NCBI RefSeq assembly: GCF_003121845.1 | Contig: NZ_QEWQ01000004.1 | Span: forward strand, 62,001-126,000 | DNA: 64,000 nucleotides | Reading direction: 5' to 3' | From: Ignatzschineria ureiclastica | GTDB lineage: Bacteria > Pseudomonadota > Gammaproteobacteria > Cardiobacteriales > Wohlfahrtiimonadaceae | Shown here: in pieces, positions 1 to 8,944 of the stretch | Layout: every line of letters begins with the position of its first letter | Numbering within the stretch: position 1 is the first letter of the stretch | Notes under the pieces: generated by a model | The model's database searches: none | The model's input: only the letters and a program-made list of their open reading frames with translations | Told to the model about the DNA's origin: nothing | Made by a program: the position numbers and the translations under genes

Positions 1-797
1 CCTTTGGTGTCAATAGTCAAGCTGAGCTCTTTGATATGATTATGGTCTGTCATAATCTTAATCCTAATATTCCATCAGATGTGGCATTTGCTGAGAGCCG
101 AGTACGTCCTGAAACCATTGCAGCAGAGAATGTACTTCACGATATGGGTGTGATCTCAATGTTCTCAAGTGACTCACAAGCGATGGGGCGAGTGGGAGAA
201 AACTGGTTACGGGTTATTCAAACGGCACATGCGATGAAAGCTGCGCGTGGGAAGTTGCCACAGGATGCACCGGGGAATGATAATTTCCGAGTGTTACGTT
301 ACGTCTCTAAAATCACCATTAATCCAGCAATTGCACAAGGCGTAAGTCATGTTCTCGGTTCTGTATCGGTTGGAAAAATGGCCGATTTAGTTCTTTGGGA
401 TCCTCGTTTCTTCGGCGCCAAACCGAAGTTAGTGATTAAGGGCGGCATGATCAATTGGGCGGCGATGGGAGATCCAAATGCTTCACTTCCAACCCCTCAA
501 CCTGTTTTCTATCGTCCGATGTTTGGTGCAATGGGTAAAACATTGCAAGATACCTGCGTGACCTTTGTATCACAGGCGGCGATGGATGATGGTATTAAAG
601 AGAAAGCAGGACTTGAGAAGCAAGTGATGGCGGTGAAAAATTGTCGAGCGATCAGCAAAAAAGATCTCGTTCGCAACGATGAAACACCCCATATTGATGT
701 TGATCCTGAAACCTTTGCAGTGAAAGTCAATGGCGAGCATGCAACGTGTCCACCGGTACAGGATGCGGCGATGAATCAACGTTATTTCTTTAGTTAA
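1..797 (+). CDS. ureC: Urease subunit alpha, C-terminal part (partial)
   Basis: This is the 3' end of the catalytic urease subunit, which hydrolyses urea to ammonia and carbamate at a dinuclear nickel centre in the cytoplasm. The frame is open from base 3 at the window edge, so the N-terminal half, including the carbamylated-lysine region, lies outside. Visible landmarks are the mobile-flap motif MVCHNL (flap Cys codon 48-50, catalytic His codon 51-53), the [12 protein letters not shown] motif with the nickel-ligand Asp (codon 171-173), and the C-terminal MNQRYFFS, matching the usual QRYFLF ending. The residue after the catalytic His is Asn, where Klebsiella UreC has a second His. It is followed by ureE, ureF, ureG, ureD and a urea channel, so ureA and ureB are expected upstream of base 1. 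Confidence 0.97.
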   Translation, partial: FGVNSQAELFDMIMVCHNLNPNIPSDVAFAESRVRPETIAAENVLHDMGVISMFSSDSQAMGRVGENWLRVIQTAHAMKAARGKLPQDAPGNDNFRVLRYVSKITINPAIAQGVSHVLGSVSVGKMADLVLWDPRFFGAKPKLVIKGGMINWAAMGDPNASLPTPQPVFYRPMFGAMGKTLQDTCVTFVSQAAMDDGIKEKAGLEKQVMAVKNCRAISKKDLVRNDETPHIDVDPETFAVKVNGEHATCPPVQDAAMNQRYFFS

Positions 798-813
798 ATC
801 AGATTGTTGTAGT

Positions 814-857
814 AAATCGTTAAATCGATTAAATCGATAAAATCGATAAAACGATCG
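814..857. repeat. 9-bp tandem repeat in ureC-ureE spacer
   Basis: About five adjacent degenerate copies of a unit close to AAATCGATA (814-821, 822-830, 831-839, 840-848, 849-857). The repeats make the spacer rich in ATCGAT palindromes. No function is evident; slipped-strand duplication is the simplest explanation. Confidence 0.7.
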
Positions 858-878
858 AACTAGATAGAGGCTCTGCTT

Positions 879-900
879 GCTCTACTGCAGGTAGAGCTTT
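879..900 (+). terminator. Weak hairpin in ureC-ureE spacer
   Basis: GCTCTAC (879-885), a five-base loop and GTAGAGC (891-897) form a perfect 7-bp stem followed by TTTAATAAA. The T-tract is short, so this may only attenuate transcription or protect an mRNA end between ureC and the accessory genes. Confidence 0.3.
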
Positions 901-971
901 AATAAAGAGATACTCAAAAGCTATTTTAAGGATAGCTGAGAAGATGAAGTTCACCATAGAGGAAGCGTTAA

Positions 972-1694
972 ATGATTATTATTGAGAAGGTTTTAGGAAA
1001 TATTAAACAAGATAGCACTTGGCAAGACCGCAAAAAAGAGAGTCAAGTGGATATCTTAAGACTCGATCAACATGAAGCACAAAAGAGTCGTTGTCGTAAG
1101 CATACGGAAAAAGGGCAGGATTTAGGGATCGCCTTAGATCGTAATGTCTTACTCGCCGATGGGGATGTACTCTTTTATGATGAAATAACCCATACGATGA
1201 TTATAGTAGAGATCTCATTGCGAGATGTCTTGGTCGTGGATCTTTCTCATCTTGGAACGATGCCAGTGGATGCGCAAATTCGCGTGAGTTTTGAATTAGG
1301 GCATGCGTTAGGGAATCAACATTGGAAAGCGGTGTTAAAAGAGAATCATGTCTATGTCCCCCTTTCAGTGAGTAAAGAGGTGATGGCCTCCGTCATGCGT
1401 ACCCATGGTTTTGATGAAACGGCGTTTAAATTTGTGCCTGGAGGAGAGATTCTTCCTAAAATGAGCCGTTCAGAAGCCCGTCTACTCTTTGGAGGATCAG
1501 AAGAGACGCATACCCATGTTCACGTTTCACCGCAAGGGCATCCATATAGTCATTCTCATGACGATCATCATCACAATCACAATCACGATCATGATCATAA
1601 CCATAGCCACGAAGCGTATCATGAGCATAGTCACGAACATCGGCATGGCGATCAGACCCATACATATCCGCACTCACACGACCATAAACATTAA
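972..1694 (+). CDS. ureE: Urease accessory protein UreE with long His-rich C-terminal tail
   Basis: UreE is the nickel metallochaperone that carries Ni2+ to the UreDFG-apourease complex. Residues 1-175 carry the two-domain UreE core, including GHALGNQHW, the position of the conserved nickel-binding His of the GNRH motif. Residues about 178-240 are a tail with about 25 histidines mixed with Asp, Ser, Asn and Tyr. UreE is usually about 150-170 residues; His tails are known (for example Klebsiella), but this one is long and suggests nickel storage. The start is supported by GAGGAAG about seven bases upstream. The gene sits in the ureC-E-F-G-D order. Confidence 0.95.
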   Translation: MIIIEKVLGNIKQDSTWQDRKKESQVDILRLDQHEAQKSRCRKHTEKGQDLGIALDRNVLLADGDVLFYDEITHTMIIVEISLRDVLVVDLSHLGTMPVDAQIRVSFELGHALGNQHWKAVLKENHVYVPLSVSKEVMASVMRTHGFDETAFKFVPGGEILPKMSRSEARLLFGGSEETHTHVHVSPQGHPYSHSHDDHHHNHNHDHDHNHSHEAYHEHSHEHRHGDQTHTYPHSHDHKH

Positions 1695-1766
1695 TCATAT
1701 TGACTGATATTTGCCGATTTTTGATTCACTAAACGTTACATTAAACTTTAACATTGAGGCGGGAAG

Positions 1767-2513
1767 ATGAAAGCATCAGAGTTAATTCGAGTTCTACAAT
1801 TTGCCGATTCGGCGCTTCCGATTGGCGGGTTTACCTTTTCGAATGGCGTGGAAGCGGCGATTCAGAAGGGCGTTGTTCACGATAAAGAGAGCTTAAAATC
1901 TTTTGTTCGAACCTCCTTAGAAGTAGCTGCTCACACTGATGGTATCGCTTTAACAGCAGCACATCGTGCGGTGATTCAAGCATTTCCCTCAGAACGATTG
2001 TCGATGAATCAGTGTGAATTTGAGCGTGATCAGGTGACAGCGTTAATGGCACAATTGATTCGAATTGATCGGGCAGTTTTAAATCGTAAGCTCAATGAAG
2101 AGGCTCGATTAATGACCACTCGAATGGGGAAGAAGCTCGCCGAGATTTCGGTGCATACTTTTGAGCATCCTCTAGTAGCGGCTTGGTTAGCGGAGATTAA
2201 AGCTGGTCATACGCCGGGAACGCAACCTATTACCCAAGCATTAGTGATGGCGGTGCAGCATATTCCTGAACGAGAAGTGATGGTTATGCATCAATATGGC
2301 ATTGCGATGACGATTTTAAGCGCGGCGATGCGCTTAATGCGGGTGACACACTATGAAACGCAGCACATTCTCTTTGAGCTCAATGAGGAGATCGATCAGT
2401 TTTGCGATGTGGCAAGCTCAGGGGATATTACCGAGATGGCCTCTTATGTGCCGGTGATTGATCTATTAGCCGCGATTCATACACAATCCTTTGTTCGTCT
2501 CTTTATGAATTAG
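1767..2513 (+). CDS. ureF: Urease accessory protein UreF
   Basis: UreF is the cytoplasmic accessory factor that bridges UreD and UreG and gates GTP-dependent nickel insertion into urease. The N-terminal motif [16 protein letters not shown] is the UreF signature, and the all-helical 248-residue length is normal for the family. The start is preceded by GAGGCGGGAAG, a good ribosome site. It lies 72 bases after ureE and 134 bases before ureG, consistent with one transcript. Confidence 0.94.
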   Translation: MKASELIRVLQFADSALPIGGFTFSNGVEAAIQKGVVHDKESLKSFVRTSLEVAAHTDGIALTAAHRAVIQAFPSERLSMNQCEFERDQVTALMAQLIRIDRAVLNRKLNEEARLMTTRMGKKLAEISVHTFEHPLVAAWLAEIKAGHTPGTQPITQALVMAVQHIPEREVMVMHQYGIAMTILSAAMRLMRVTHYETQHILFELNEEIDQFCDVASSGDITEMASYVPVIDLLAAIHTQSFVRLFMN

Positions 2514-2647
2514 GGAAGATGTGAGGATGGGATTTTGATTAGATAAACCTATTTTCACTATTTAAACAGGTAAATAGGTATAAATATTAGTATAGATGTC
2601 AGCACAAATATCAGCATCAATCAGATAATTAAAAGGAAACAGAGAAA

Positions 2648-3280
2648 ATGAAAAAGATGACAAGAATCGGAATCGGTGGTCCTGTCGGTTCTGGTAAAAC
2701 GGCAATTATTGAAGTGATTACCCCAATTTTGATTGAACGGGGTGTAAAACCGCTGATTATTACCAACGATATCGTCACCACTGAAGATGCCAAGCAGGTA
2801 AAACGGACGTTGAAAGGGATTTTAGATGAAGAGAAGATCCTCGGTGTGGAAACAGGTGCGTGCCCTCATACAGCAGTCAGAGAAGATCCGAGTATGAACA
2901 TTGCCGCAGTTGAGGAGATGGAAGAACGTTTCCCAGATAGCGATGTCATTATGATTGAAAGCGGTGGTGACAATCTAACATTAACCTTTAGCCCGGCGCT
3001 GGCGGATTTCTATATCTATGTGATTGATGTGGCTGAAGGGGAGAAGATTCCTCGGAAGAATGGGCCTGGCTTAGTGCAAGCAGATATCCTCGTGATCAAT
3101 AAGATTGATCTTGCCCCTTATGTCGGCGCAAGTTTAGAGGTGATGGAGCACGATACGAAAGTGGTGCGAGGGGATCGTCCTTATATCTTAACTAACTGTA
3201 AAACCGGAGAAGGTGTTACGGAATTGGTGGATATGATTATGGAAAAATTCCTCTTCACACATCCGGCAAGTAAAGGTTAA
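2648..3280 (+). CDS. ureG: Urease accessory GTPase UreG
   Basis: UreG is the SIMIBI-class GTPase that powers nickel delivery to urease. The P-loop GGPVGSGKT spans residues 10-18. The metal-binding Cys-Pro-His motif appears in [12 protein letters not shown], and NKIDLAP is the guanine-specificity motif. The length of 210 residues is typical. The start has AAAGGAAAC upstream. It follows ureF and precedes ureD, with which it would form the UreDFG complex. Confidence 0.97.
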   Translation: MKKMTRIGIGGPVGSGKTAIIEVITPILIERGVKPLIITNDIVTTEDAKQVKRTLKGILDEEKILGVETGACPHTAVREDPSMNIAAVEEMEERFPDSDVIMIESGGDNLTLTFSPALADFYIYVIDVAEGEKIPRKNGPGLVQADILVINKIDLAPYVGASLEVMEHDTKVVRGDRPYILTNCKTGEGVTELVDMIMEKFLFTHPASKG

Positions 3281-3353
3281 TTGAGGGCGATTGTCAGATA
3301 TTGTGAGATATCGTTAGAGGTCATCTATGAATGGAAAGGGGATTAAGGAAGTG

Positions 3354-3430
3354 AATCAATTGCTTAATTTCTTAATTAATCGATTAATTGATTAATTTGC
3401 TAATTGAGTAATTGAGTAATGAATTTTTTA
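3354..3430. repeat. AT-rich repetitive ureG-ureD spacer
   Basis: The spacer holds overlapping direct and inverted copies of TTAATTGATTAA and TAATTGAGTAA-like units. It is nearly pure A/T, with no start codon plus ribosome site before ureD. No defined regulatory site is visible. Confidence 0.4.
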
Positions 3431-3473
3431 ATCCCTAATTATCCATTGTGTCATTGAGGTAAAAATAAGAGAG

Positions 3474-4547
3474 ATGAGTCAAATCAGAGCAGAGATTGCC
3501 CAAATTCCGTCACGATTAAAAGCACATCGTTTAGGGCTACAAGCACGAGAGATGCAGCCATATCAATCTGAACCGCCACAAATGCCGAGTGGTTCTGTGG
3601 GGAAGAGTGGTTATCTGAAATTACGATTTGCCGAAGGTGCTTATCGCAGCGAGTTAGTGGAGATGGAGCGGCGTGTTCCGTCACTAGCACAAAAAGCGCT
3701 CTATTGGGATGAGTTAATGCCACAGCTTCCTTGTGTCACGATGATCTCTACTTCCGGCGGATTACTGCAAGGGGATCGGCAAGCGCTCGATATCATTGTC
3801 GAGGAAGATGCTTGTGGCCACGTGACCACTCAATCTGCCACTAAGATTCACCTGATGGATGCGAACTATGCCACGCAATATCAGCGAATTGTCGTGAAAG
3901 CAGGAGGGTATTTAGAGTATCTACCGGATCCTATTATTCCGCATCGTCACGCGCGTTTTATCACAGATACCGCGATTTTGATCGATCCCACGGCGACGAT
4001 GATCTATTCAGAAATTTTAATGTCAGGGCGGAAGCATCATCATCCTGATGAGCAGTTTGGCTTTGATATCTTCTCTTCTACCATTCGTGCTTCTCGAATG
4101 AATACTGGTATGACTGAAGAGAATGGAATGGTAGATCACGATGAGAATCACTATCAAAATTCTGATCAGTATCAAAGTCAGAATCAAGAACAGTCTCATC
4201 TTACAGGCAGTGCGGATGAGCTCTTTGTGGAGAAATATATTTTAGAGCCCCATAAATCCTCTCTCACAGAAGTGGCCGTAATGGGGGGATTTGAGATCTT
4301 TGGCAATGTTATTCTCTTAACGCCGAAAGAACATCACGCGGATATTTTAGCGCGGATTGAAGCGCATTATGATGCCGATGAGAAGCTTGCTTATGGGGCA
4401 ACATTACTTCCGAACGATGCTGGGATTATCTTTAAAGTATTAGGGAATGATAGTACCGATGTCAAAATGGTGATTCGAGATTTCTGGAGAATTGCTCGCG
4501 AGGAGATTTTAGGGATCTCCGTACCAGAGCCCTTTTTATGGCGGTAG
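3474..4547 (+). CDS. ureD: Urease accessory protein UreD (UreH)
   Basis: UreD is the scaffold that binds apourease and forms the nickel tunnel with UreF. Family features seen are GYLKLRFAEG, STSGGLLQGDRQ, TTQSATKIH, YLEYLPDPIIPHRHARF and the ending REEILG-PEPFLWR. The protein is 357 residues against about 270-300 for most UreD. Most of the excess is a Gln/Asn/His-rich insertion at about residues 214-245 (YQNSDQYQSQNQEQSH), plus an extended N-terminus. The insertion is likely a disordered loop. The gene is placed after ureG rather than first in the operon as in Klebsiella. Confidence 0.93.
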   Translation: MSQIRAEIAQIPSRLKAHRLGLQAREMQPYQSEPPQMPSGSVGKSGYLKLRFAEGAYRSELVEMERRVPSLAQKALYWDELMPQLPCVTMISTSGGLLQGDRQALDIIVEEDACGHVTTQSATKIHLMDANYATQYQRIVVKAGGYLEYLPDPIIPHRHARFITDTAILIDPTATMIYSEILMSGRKHHHPDEQFGFDIFSSTIRASRMNTGMTEENGMVDHDENHYQNSDQYQSQNQEQSHLTGSADELFVEKYILEPHKSSLTEVAVMGGFEIFGNVILLTPKEHHADILARIEAHYDADEKLAYGATLLPNDAGIIFKVLGNDSTDVKMVIRDFWRIAREEILGISVPEPFLWR

Positions 4548-4552
4548 ATATT

Positions 4553-4594
4553 GGAAGATGGCTATCGGAAGATGGCCATTGGAAGATCGCTATT
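4553..4594. repeat. 14-bp tandem repeat downstream of ureD
   Basis: Three adjacent copies of GGAAGATGGCTATC-like units (4553-4566, 4567-4580, 4581-4594), with a fourth partial unit beginning GAAAG. The array starts a few bases after the ureD stop. It resembles recent tandem slippage; no function is evident. Confidence 0.75.
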
Positions 4595-4763
4595 GAAAGT
4601 TGTGAAATGGGTAGAGAGATATTAGAAGTGTTCTGCAGGAGTGGGGCAAATTGAGAGGGTAGTTGATCACGTAAGGAGAGTGGTCAATTGCGGTAAATAT
4701 TAGATAAATAAGGATTAGATAAATAAAGCAGATCTTTTTTATCTTCTTTGAGGAAAGAATCGT

Positions 4764-5759
4764 ATGGCTAACTCATCTTTTGTCACAAATTCGGCGTGGA
4801 AACAGCTCGCCAATCAAAATCCCTTAGTAGAATTTGTCGATGTCGTGCTACGAGGTTACTCGCAGGTGATGTTCCAAAATAATGCACTGACCGGGTTACT
4901 CTTTTTTATTGCAATCGGCTTAGGTTCCTATTTTGAAGGAATGCCGCAAGTAGCGATTGGCTGTCTCTTAGGCACCATTGTCGCCACTATTACGGCTTAT
5001 GTCAGTAAATTAGATAAAGAATCTTGGCGCGTTGGGCTCTTTGGTTACAATGGCTGCCTTTTAGGCGTTGCACTGCCGGCATTTTTAGATAATACGATCT
5101 ATGTTTGGATGTCGATTATTCTAGGTAGTATTGTCTCTGTGATCTCGACGATTGCCTTAATGGATTTTCTGAAAAAGTGGAAAGTTGCAGCATTAACGGC
5201 TCCTTTTGTGCTCGTTTCTTGGACTATTTTATTAGCAAGTTATAACTTTTTAGGCATTGAGGGCGTATCGCTACCGGCTCCTGAATTTCCGCATCATTAT
5301 GAAATTCTTAAACATATTCCGCATAGCGATATTATTGCGGATGTTTTTCGGGGAATCTCTGAGGTCTTTCTCTTTAGTAGCGTCACTGTAGGATTAATCT
5401 TCACATTAGGATTAGCTGTGAGCTCTATTTGGGCGGCGATCTTTGCAGTTGTTGGCTCACTTTTAGCCTATTCAGTGGCGATTTTTCTAAAAGCGGATGC
5501 GGTGAGTGTACAAACCGGACTCTACTCATTTAGTGCGGTATTAACGGCGATTGCATTAGGATCAACCTTTAATAAGCCTAATAGCTTTCGAGTGGCTGTC
5601 TATGCCATTGTCGGGGTTATTTTTACCGTCTTTGTGCAAGGAGCACTCGATATTGCCCTTGATCCGTTAGGAATCCCCACTTTAACGATGCCTTTTGTCC
5701 TTGCTTCTTGGCTCTTCTTAGTGCCGAATAATGACATTATGCCGAAACACCGGCAGTAA
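4764..5759 (+). CDS. yut: Urea channel/transporter, UT (Yut) family
   Basis: This 331-residue integral membrane protein matches the bacterial urea transporter family (PF03253; Yersinia Yut, Actinobacillus ApUT), which passes urea through a selective pore in the inner membrane. It shows about ten hydrophobic segments in two related halves, with LFGYNGCLLGVALPAF in the first half and GLYSFSAVLTAIALG in the second as the paired repeat motifs lining the pore. The start has GAGGAAAG upstream. It closes the urease locus and would feed urea to the cytoplasmic enzyme. The H. pylori type UreI fold is not seen. Confidence 0.93.
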   Translation: MANSSFVTNSAWKQLANQNPLVEFVDVVLRGYSQVMFQNNALTGLLFFIAIGLGSYFEGMPQVAIGCLLGTIVATITAYVSKLDKESWRVGLFGYNGCLLGVALPAFLDNTIYVWMSIILGSIVSVISTIALMDFLKKWKVAALTAPFVLVSWTILLASYNFLGIEGVSLPAPEFPHHYEILKHIPHSDIIADVFRGISEVFLFSSVTVGLIFTLGLAVSSIWAAIFAVVGSLLAYSVAIFLKADAVSVQTGLYSFSAVLTAIALGSTFNKPNSFRVAVYAIVGVIFTVFVQGALDIALDPLGIPTLTMPFVLASWLFLVPNNDIMPKHRQ

Positions 5760-5857
5760 ATTGCGGTTATGCGTGGGTTAAATCTTGCTGAATAGGTATT
5801 GTTGGATGCTTATTTAACCTACATTTAACTCACATTGAACCCTGTTAAATGGATATT

Positions 5858-5916
5858 GATCAGTTCTCTAGACGGGCAGATGAGCAATCATCTGCCTACA
5901 GATCAGTTAGCTAGAT
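5858..5916. repeat. Hairpin flanked by direct repeats after the urea channel gene
   Basis: GGCAGATGA (5875-5883), loop GCAA and TCATCTGCC (5888-5896) form a perfect 9-bp stem with a GNRA-type tetraloop. It is flanked by near-identical direct repeats GATCAGTTnnCTAGA (5858-5872 and 5901-5915). There is no T-tract, so it is not a standard intrinsic terminator. It may be an mRNA-end stabiliser or the remnant of a small insertion. Confidence 0.55.
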
Positions 5917-5936
5917 TAATGGCGGGTAATGATAGG

Positions 5937-6066
5937 TATAGTCAGATCGGTTCAAAATAAGCGCATTTAAATGCCGGCGCATCGGTTGTAATAAGTCAGG
6001 AAGCTGTTCTATCCGGCATCTTGCAAGTGTTGTTTAAAACCATTTTTTTAAACCAAATTTACTATA
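5937..6066 (-). mobile_element. MITE-like repeat, copy A (internally deleted, inverted)
   Basis: This is a 130-bp member of the repeat family, reading TATAGTCAGATCGGTTCAAA at its left and ending AAACCAAATTTACTATA. Relative to full copies it lacks about 40 bases between the GTGTTG core and the AAAACCATTTTT segment, so it is an internal deletion that keeps both ends. The CCGGCGCAT / ATCCGGCATC core is retained. It lies between the urea channel and kch genes. Confidence 0.85.
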
Positions 6067-6165
6067 AATGATAGATAAATCATACGTAACTCACTAATAA
6101 ATTACAGATAAATTAAATAGATAACTTAATGGATTAGATTTTTGATGCAAGTGAATGGATTGATA

Positions 6166-7341
6166 ATGAAAAGAGATGCGATTTATAAATATATTCGCAG
6201 TGTGGAGTTAGCAAGAGCGTTATTAGCGGTATTGATTCTGATGGATGGCTTATGGATGGTGGTGCCGCTGCTCTTTAAGCAGAATGTCAGGGCACTAGAA
6301 CATCATCTCGATTTTGCGAAGTGGATACAATCATTCGATGCTTTGCGATTATTAGATATTCCCCAATTTGCCATTGGCATACTCTTTATCATCCTAGCAT
6401 TTCCGGTCTATCGGGGGCTTCGAATTGGTTGGCTCTTTAGTAGTTTTATGCTCTTTATTGTAGTTTTGATGAATCTACTGCTTGCTCGAGAGAATGTGAT
6501 GATTGGGACTTTTTCCCTGATTTTACTCATCTATGCGCTAGTGAATTGGAAGCTCTTTCATCGGCATAGTATCTCAGGGGCAGGATTTGTGGCCATTGTC
6601 AGCTTAGCGGCCCTCTTGGGATTTTCTGTCTTTGGAACGCTCTATTTAGGCACGCACTTTCAGCCTCACGTGACTGATATCTCTTCAGCCTTTTATTTCG
6701 CATTAGTCTGTATGACAACGGTGGGATTTGGCGATATTGTGCCGATTAGTGTGGAAGCGAGACTCTTTACGGTCTCAATCGTTATTTTAGGAATCACGAT
6801 GTTTACAACATCGATCGTGTATGTATTAGGTGTATTTGCAAAAGATACCCGCGCAATCGTGGGAAAAAGGTTATTTAGAATGAAAGATCATTACGTTATC
6901 GTGGGTGCAAGCCCGCTCTCTCTGCATACTTATTACGGTCTTAGAAAACGGGATCTAAATGTGATGGTGCTCTGCCGAGAAGCTGAAAAGGATCGTTATC
7001 CTGCCGGCATTAATATCGTGACCGCAGAGCAGGTGAATAAAGAGAGCTTAAATAAAGTCAATCTCAGTAGTGCTAAAGCGGTTTTTGTGCTCGGCAATTC
7101 GGATGCTGAAAATATCTTAACGGTGTTAGCGGCGAAAGAGTTAGTGGGTGCAAATATCAAAAGTATTCTGCTCGTGAATGATGACCAAAATTATGACAAT
7201 ATGAAATTGTTACATCCCGATCTTCTCATTTCACTGAGTACCTTAGGCAGTGAAGTTCTACTTAAGATGCTCTTTGGAGAGAGCATTGATAATCAGATTA
7301 TGGAAAATCTTCTCTTCTCAAATAATATTTTAGAATCTTAG
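6166..7341 (+). CDS. kch: Kch-type potassium channel with RCK domain
   Basis: An inner-membrane potassium channel subunit related to E. coli Kch. The N-terminal half has about five to six hydrophobic segments, and the pore contains the selectivity filter TTVGFGD near residue 187 followed by IVPISVEARLFTVS, as in Kch. The C-terminal half is a TrkA-N/RCK Rossmann domain beginning KDHYVIVGASPLSL and ending LGSEVLLKMLFG, very like Kch. I chose the ATG at 6166 (391 aa), with GGA seven bases upstream and an N-terminus aligning with Kch. An ATG at 6145 (398 aa) or TTG at 6142 are alternatives. The physiological role of Kch channels is poorly defined. Confidence 0.88.
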   Translation: MKRDAIYKYIRSVELARALLAVLILMDGLWMVVPLLFKQNVRALEHHLDFAKWIQSFDALRLLDIPQFAIGILFIILAFPVYRGLRIGWLFSSFMLFIVVLMNLLLARENVMIGTFSLILLIYALVNWKLFHRHSISGAGFVAIVSLAALLGFSVFGTLYLGTHFQPHVTDISSAFYFALVCMTTVGFGDIVPISVEARLFTVSIVILGITMFTTSIVYVLGVFAKDTRAIVGKRLFRMKDHYVIVGASPLSLHTYYGLRKRDLNVMVLCREAEKDRYPAGINIVTAEQVNKESLNKVNLSSAKAVFVLGNSDAENILTVLAAKELVGANIKSILLVNDDQNYDNMKLLHPDLLISLSTLGSEVLLKMLFGESIDNQIMENLLFSNNILES

Positions 7342-7394
7342 TTCATTCATCAACCATTTATCCACATCGCTTAACGATTGAGAAACCTCTATAT

Positions 7395-8648
7395 ATGAAA
7401 GATTTTACCATTATCATCTTTGTCTTAGTCTATATTGCAATGGCTTTTGGCCGTATTCCTTGGATTAAAATCGACCGCACCGGTGCCGCTGTTGCCGGGG
7501 CATTAGCGATGATTGGTATTGGGGCATTAACACCACAAGTGGCTTGGGATTCTATCGATTATAGTGCGGTGGGATTACTCTTTGGCTTAATGGTGGTCTC
7601 TGCTTCTTTTACCGTTGCCGGCTTTTATCATAAAGTGGCGCATAAAATTGCAACATTGCCTTTATCGCCCAATAAGCTCTTGGCGATCTTTATCGTGGTC
7701 GGCGCAGGGCTTGCTTCGATCTTAACCAATGATGTGGTGGTTGTGGCAATGACACCGCTTTTAGTGTCGATTACCTTAGCGCGCGGTTTAAATCCGATCC
7801 CTTTCCTCTTAGGTTTCTGTTTTGCTGCGAATAATGGTGCCGCAGGTTCATTAATTGGGAGCCCCAAAAATATGATCACAGCGCAGACCCTCGATCTCTC
7901 TTTCTCGGGGATTTTGCAAGTTACCGGTATTCCTGTATTGCTCTCATTAGGGGTTACTTGGGCGGTTGTGGCATTTCTCTATCGAAATCGTTGGTACTTG
8001 ATGACGAGTAAAAAAGGGGAAGCGCCGGAACAGACAGCCGGTTTTGTGGCTTTTGATCGTTGGGAGACGATTAAGGCCGGCATTGTGATTGTAATTGTTG
8101 TAGCGTGTTTTCTCTTAACCCACATTCCGAGAGAAGTAGTGGCGCTTGCGGCGGCGAGTTTTCTCTTACTCAATCGGCAGATCGCTTCGAGCGATATGTT
8201 AAAGCAGGTGGATGGTAACTTACTGTTACTGATTATGGGGCTCTTTATTGTCAATGCTGCACTCTCTCATACCGGTGCACCGCAAGATATCTTAGATTAT
8301 CTCTTAAAAGCCGGCATTAATCTCAATCAACCGATCGTACTCTTCTTAGTGACGGCAGTGATGAGTATCTTTGTCGGGACAACGCCGGCCATTATGCTTT
8401 TGATTCAATATGTTCATCCTGAGGGAAATGCCAATGCCCTGGGGGCTGCGCTCATTTTAGGCGCATGTTTTACAAGTAATATCTTCATCTTTGGCAGTAT
8501 CGCCGGCATTACGGCCGTGGAGCAATCGGCAACTCATAATGTGAAGATCTCTTTCTTCGATTTCACGAAACCGGGCGGTATTATTTCCATTATCTGTATG
8601 GCAATGGCAGTAATTGCCTTGTGGGTGAATGATCTGATTGTAGGATAA
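7395..8648 (+). CDS. SLC13/ArsB-NhaD superfamily anion permease
   Basis: A 417-residue polytopic permease of the ion-transporter superfamily (ArsB/NhaD/CitMHS fold), with about eleven hydrophobic segments. The two inverted-topology hairpin regions are visible: LTNDVVVVAMTPLLVSI followed by NNGAAGSLIGSPKNMITAQ in the first half, and VGTTPAIMLLIQ followed by LGACFTSNIFIFGSIAGITAVEQS in the second. The Ser-Pro-Lys-Asn motif is typical of members that couple substrate to sodium or protons. The substrate cannot be read from sequence; an organic or inorganic anion is likely. It starts 54 bases after kch and may share its transcript. Confidence 0.85.
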   Translation: MKDFTIIIFVLVYIAMAFGRIPWIKIDRTGAAVAGALAMIGIGALTPQVAWDSIDYSAVGLLFGLMVVSASFTVAGFYHKVAHKIATLPLSPNKLLAIFIVVGAGLASILTNDVVVVAMTPLLVSITLARGLNPIPFLLGFCFAANNGAAGSLIGSPKNMITAQTLDLSFSGILQVTGIPVLLSLGVTWAVVAFLYRNRWYLMTSKKGEAPEQTAGFVAFDRWETIKAGIVIVIVVACFLLTHIPREVVALAAASFLLLNRQIASSDMLKQVDGNLLLLIMGLFIVNAALSHTGAPQDILDYLLKAGINLNQPIVLFLVTAVMSIFVGTTPAIMLLIQYVHPEGNANALGAALILGACFTSNIFIFGSIAGITAVEQSATHNVKISFFDFTKPGGIISIICMAMAVIALWVNDLIVG

Positions 8649-8676
8649 TGTGTTGATTTTCTGTACCCCTATCCAA

Positions 8677-8850
8677 TATAGTCAATTGGGTTTAAGAAAA
8701 ATGGTTTTTAAGCAGCTATTTCGGGATTTTTAAAAAACATAAAACCGTACTCAACAAGAGTTGCAAGATGCCGGATAGAACAGCTTCCTTGATTTTTACA
8801 GCTGATGTGCCGGCATTTGAATAAGCTTATTTTGAACCGATATTATTATA
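8677..8850 (+). mobile_element. MITE-like repeat, copy B
   Basis: A full-length 174-bp copy beginning TATAGTCAATTGGGTTTAAG and ending GAACCGATATTATTATA, with the core GCAAGATGCCGGATAGAACAG and its partner GCCGGCATTTG. It sits between convergent genes (anion permease and binding protein) and abuts a terminator. Its two ends no longer match each other perfectly, so it is an older or decaying copy. Confidence 0.9.
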
Positions 8851-8853
8851 AAA

Positions 8854-8882
8854 AAGAGCGATATTAAATCGCTCTTCTATTT
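8854..8882. terminator. Intrinsic terminator between convergent genes
   Basis: AAGAGCGAT (8854-8862), a five-base loop and ATCGCTCTT (8868-8876) give a 9-bp stem. On the minus strand the stem is followed by TTTTTATAATAAT, a clear U-tract ending the ABC importer operon. On the plus strand the tract is weaker (CTATTTTG). Confidence 0.8.
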
Positions 8883-8944
8883 TGTGGATGGTTAATGAAT
8901 TCAATTAATAACTCATAATCCATTAATGCACAAAGGCAAACTCA

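Noticed and set aside
1456-1707. Alternative frames over the ureE His tail on both strands
   Set aside because: They are by-products of the CAT/CAC-rich repeat; the ureE frame has the family core, a good ribosome site and operon position.
4764-5759. Acid-activated UreI-type urea channel
   Set aside because: Length and motifs fit the UT/Yut family rather than the six-helix UreI/AmiS family.
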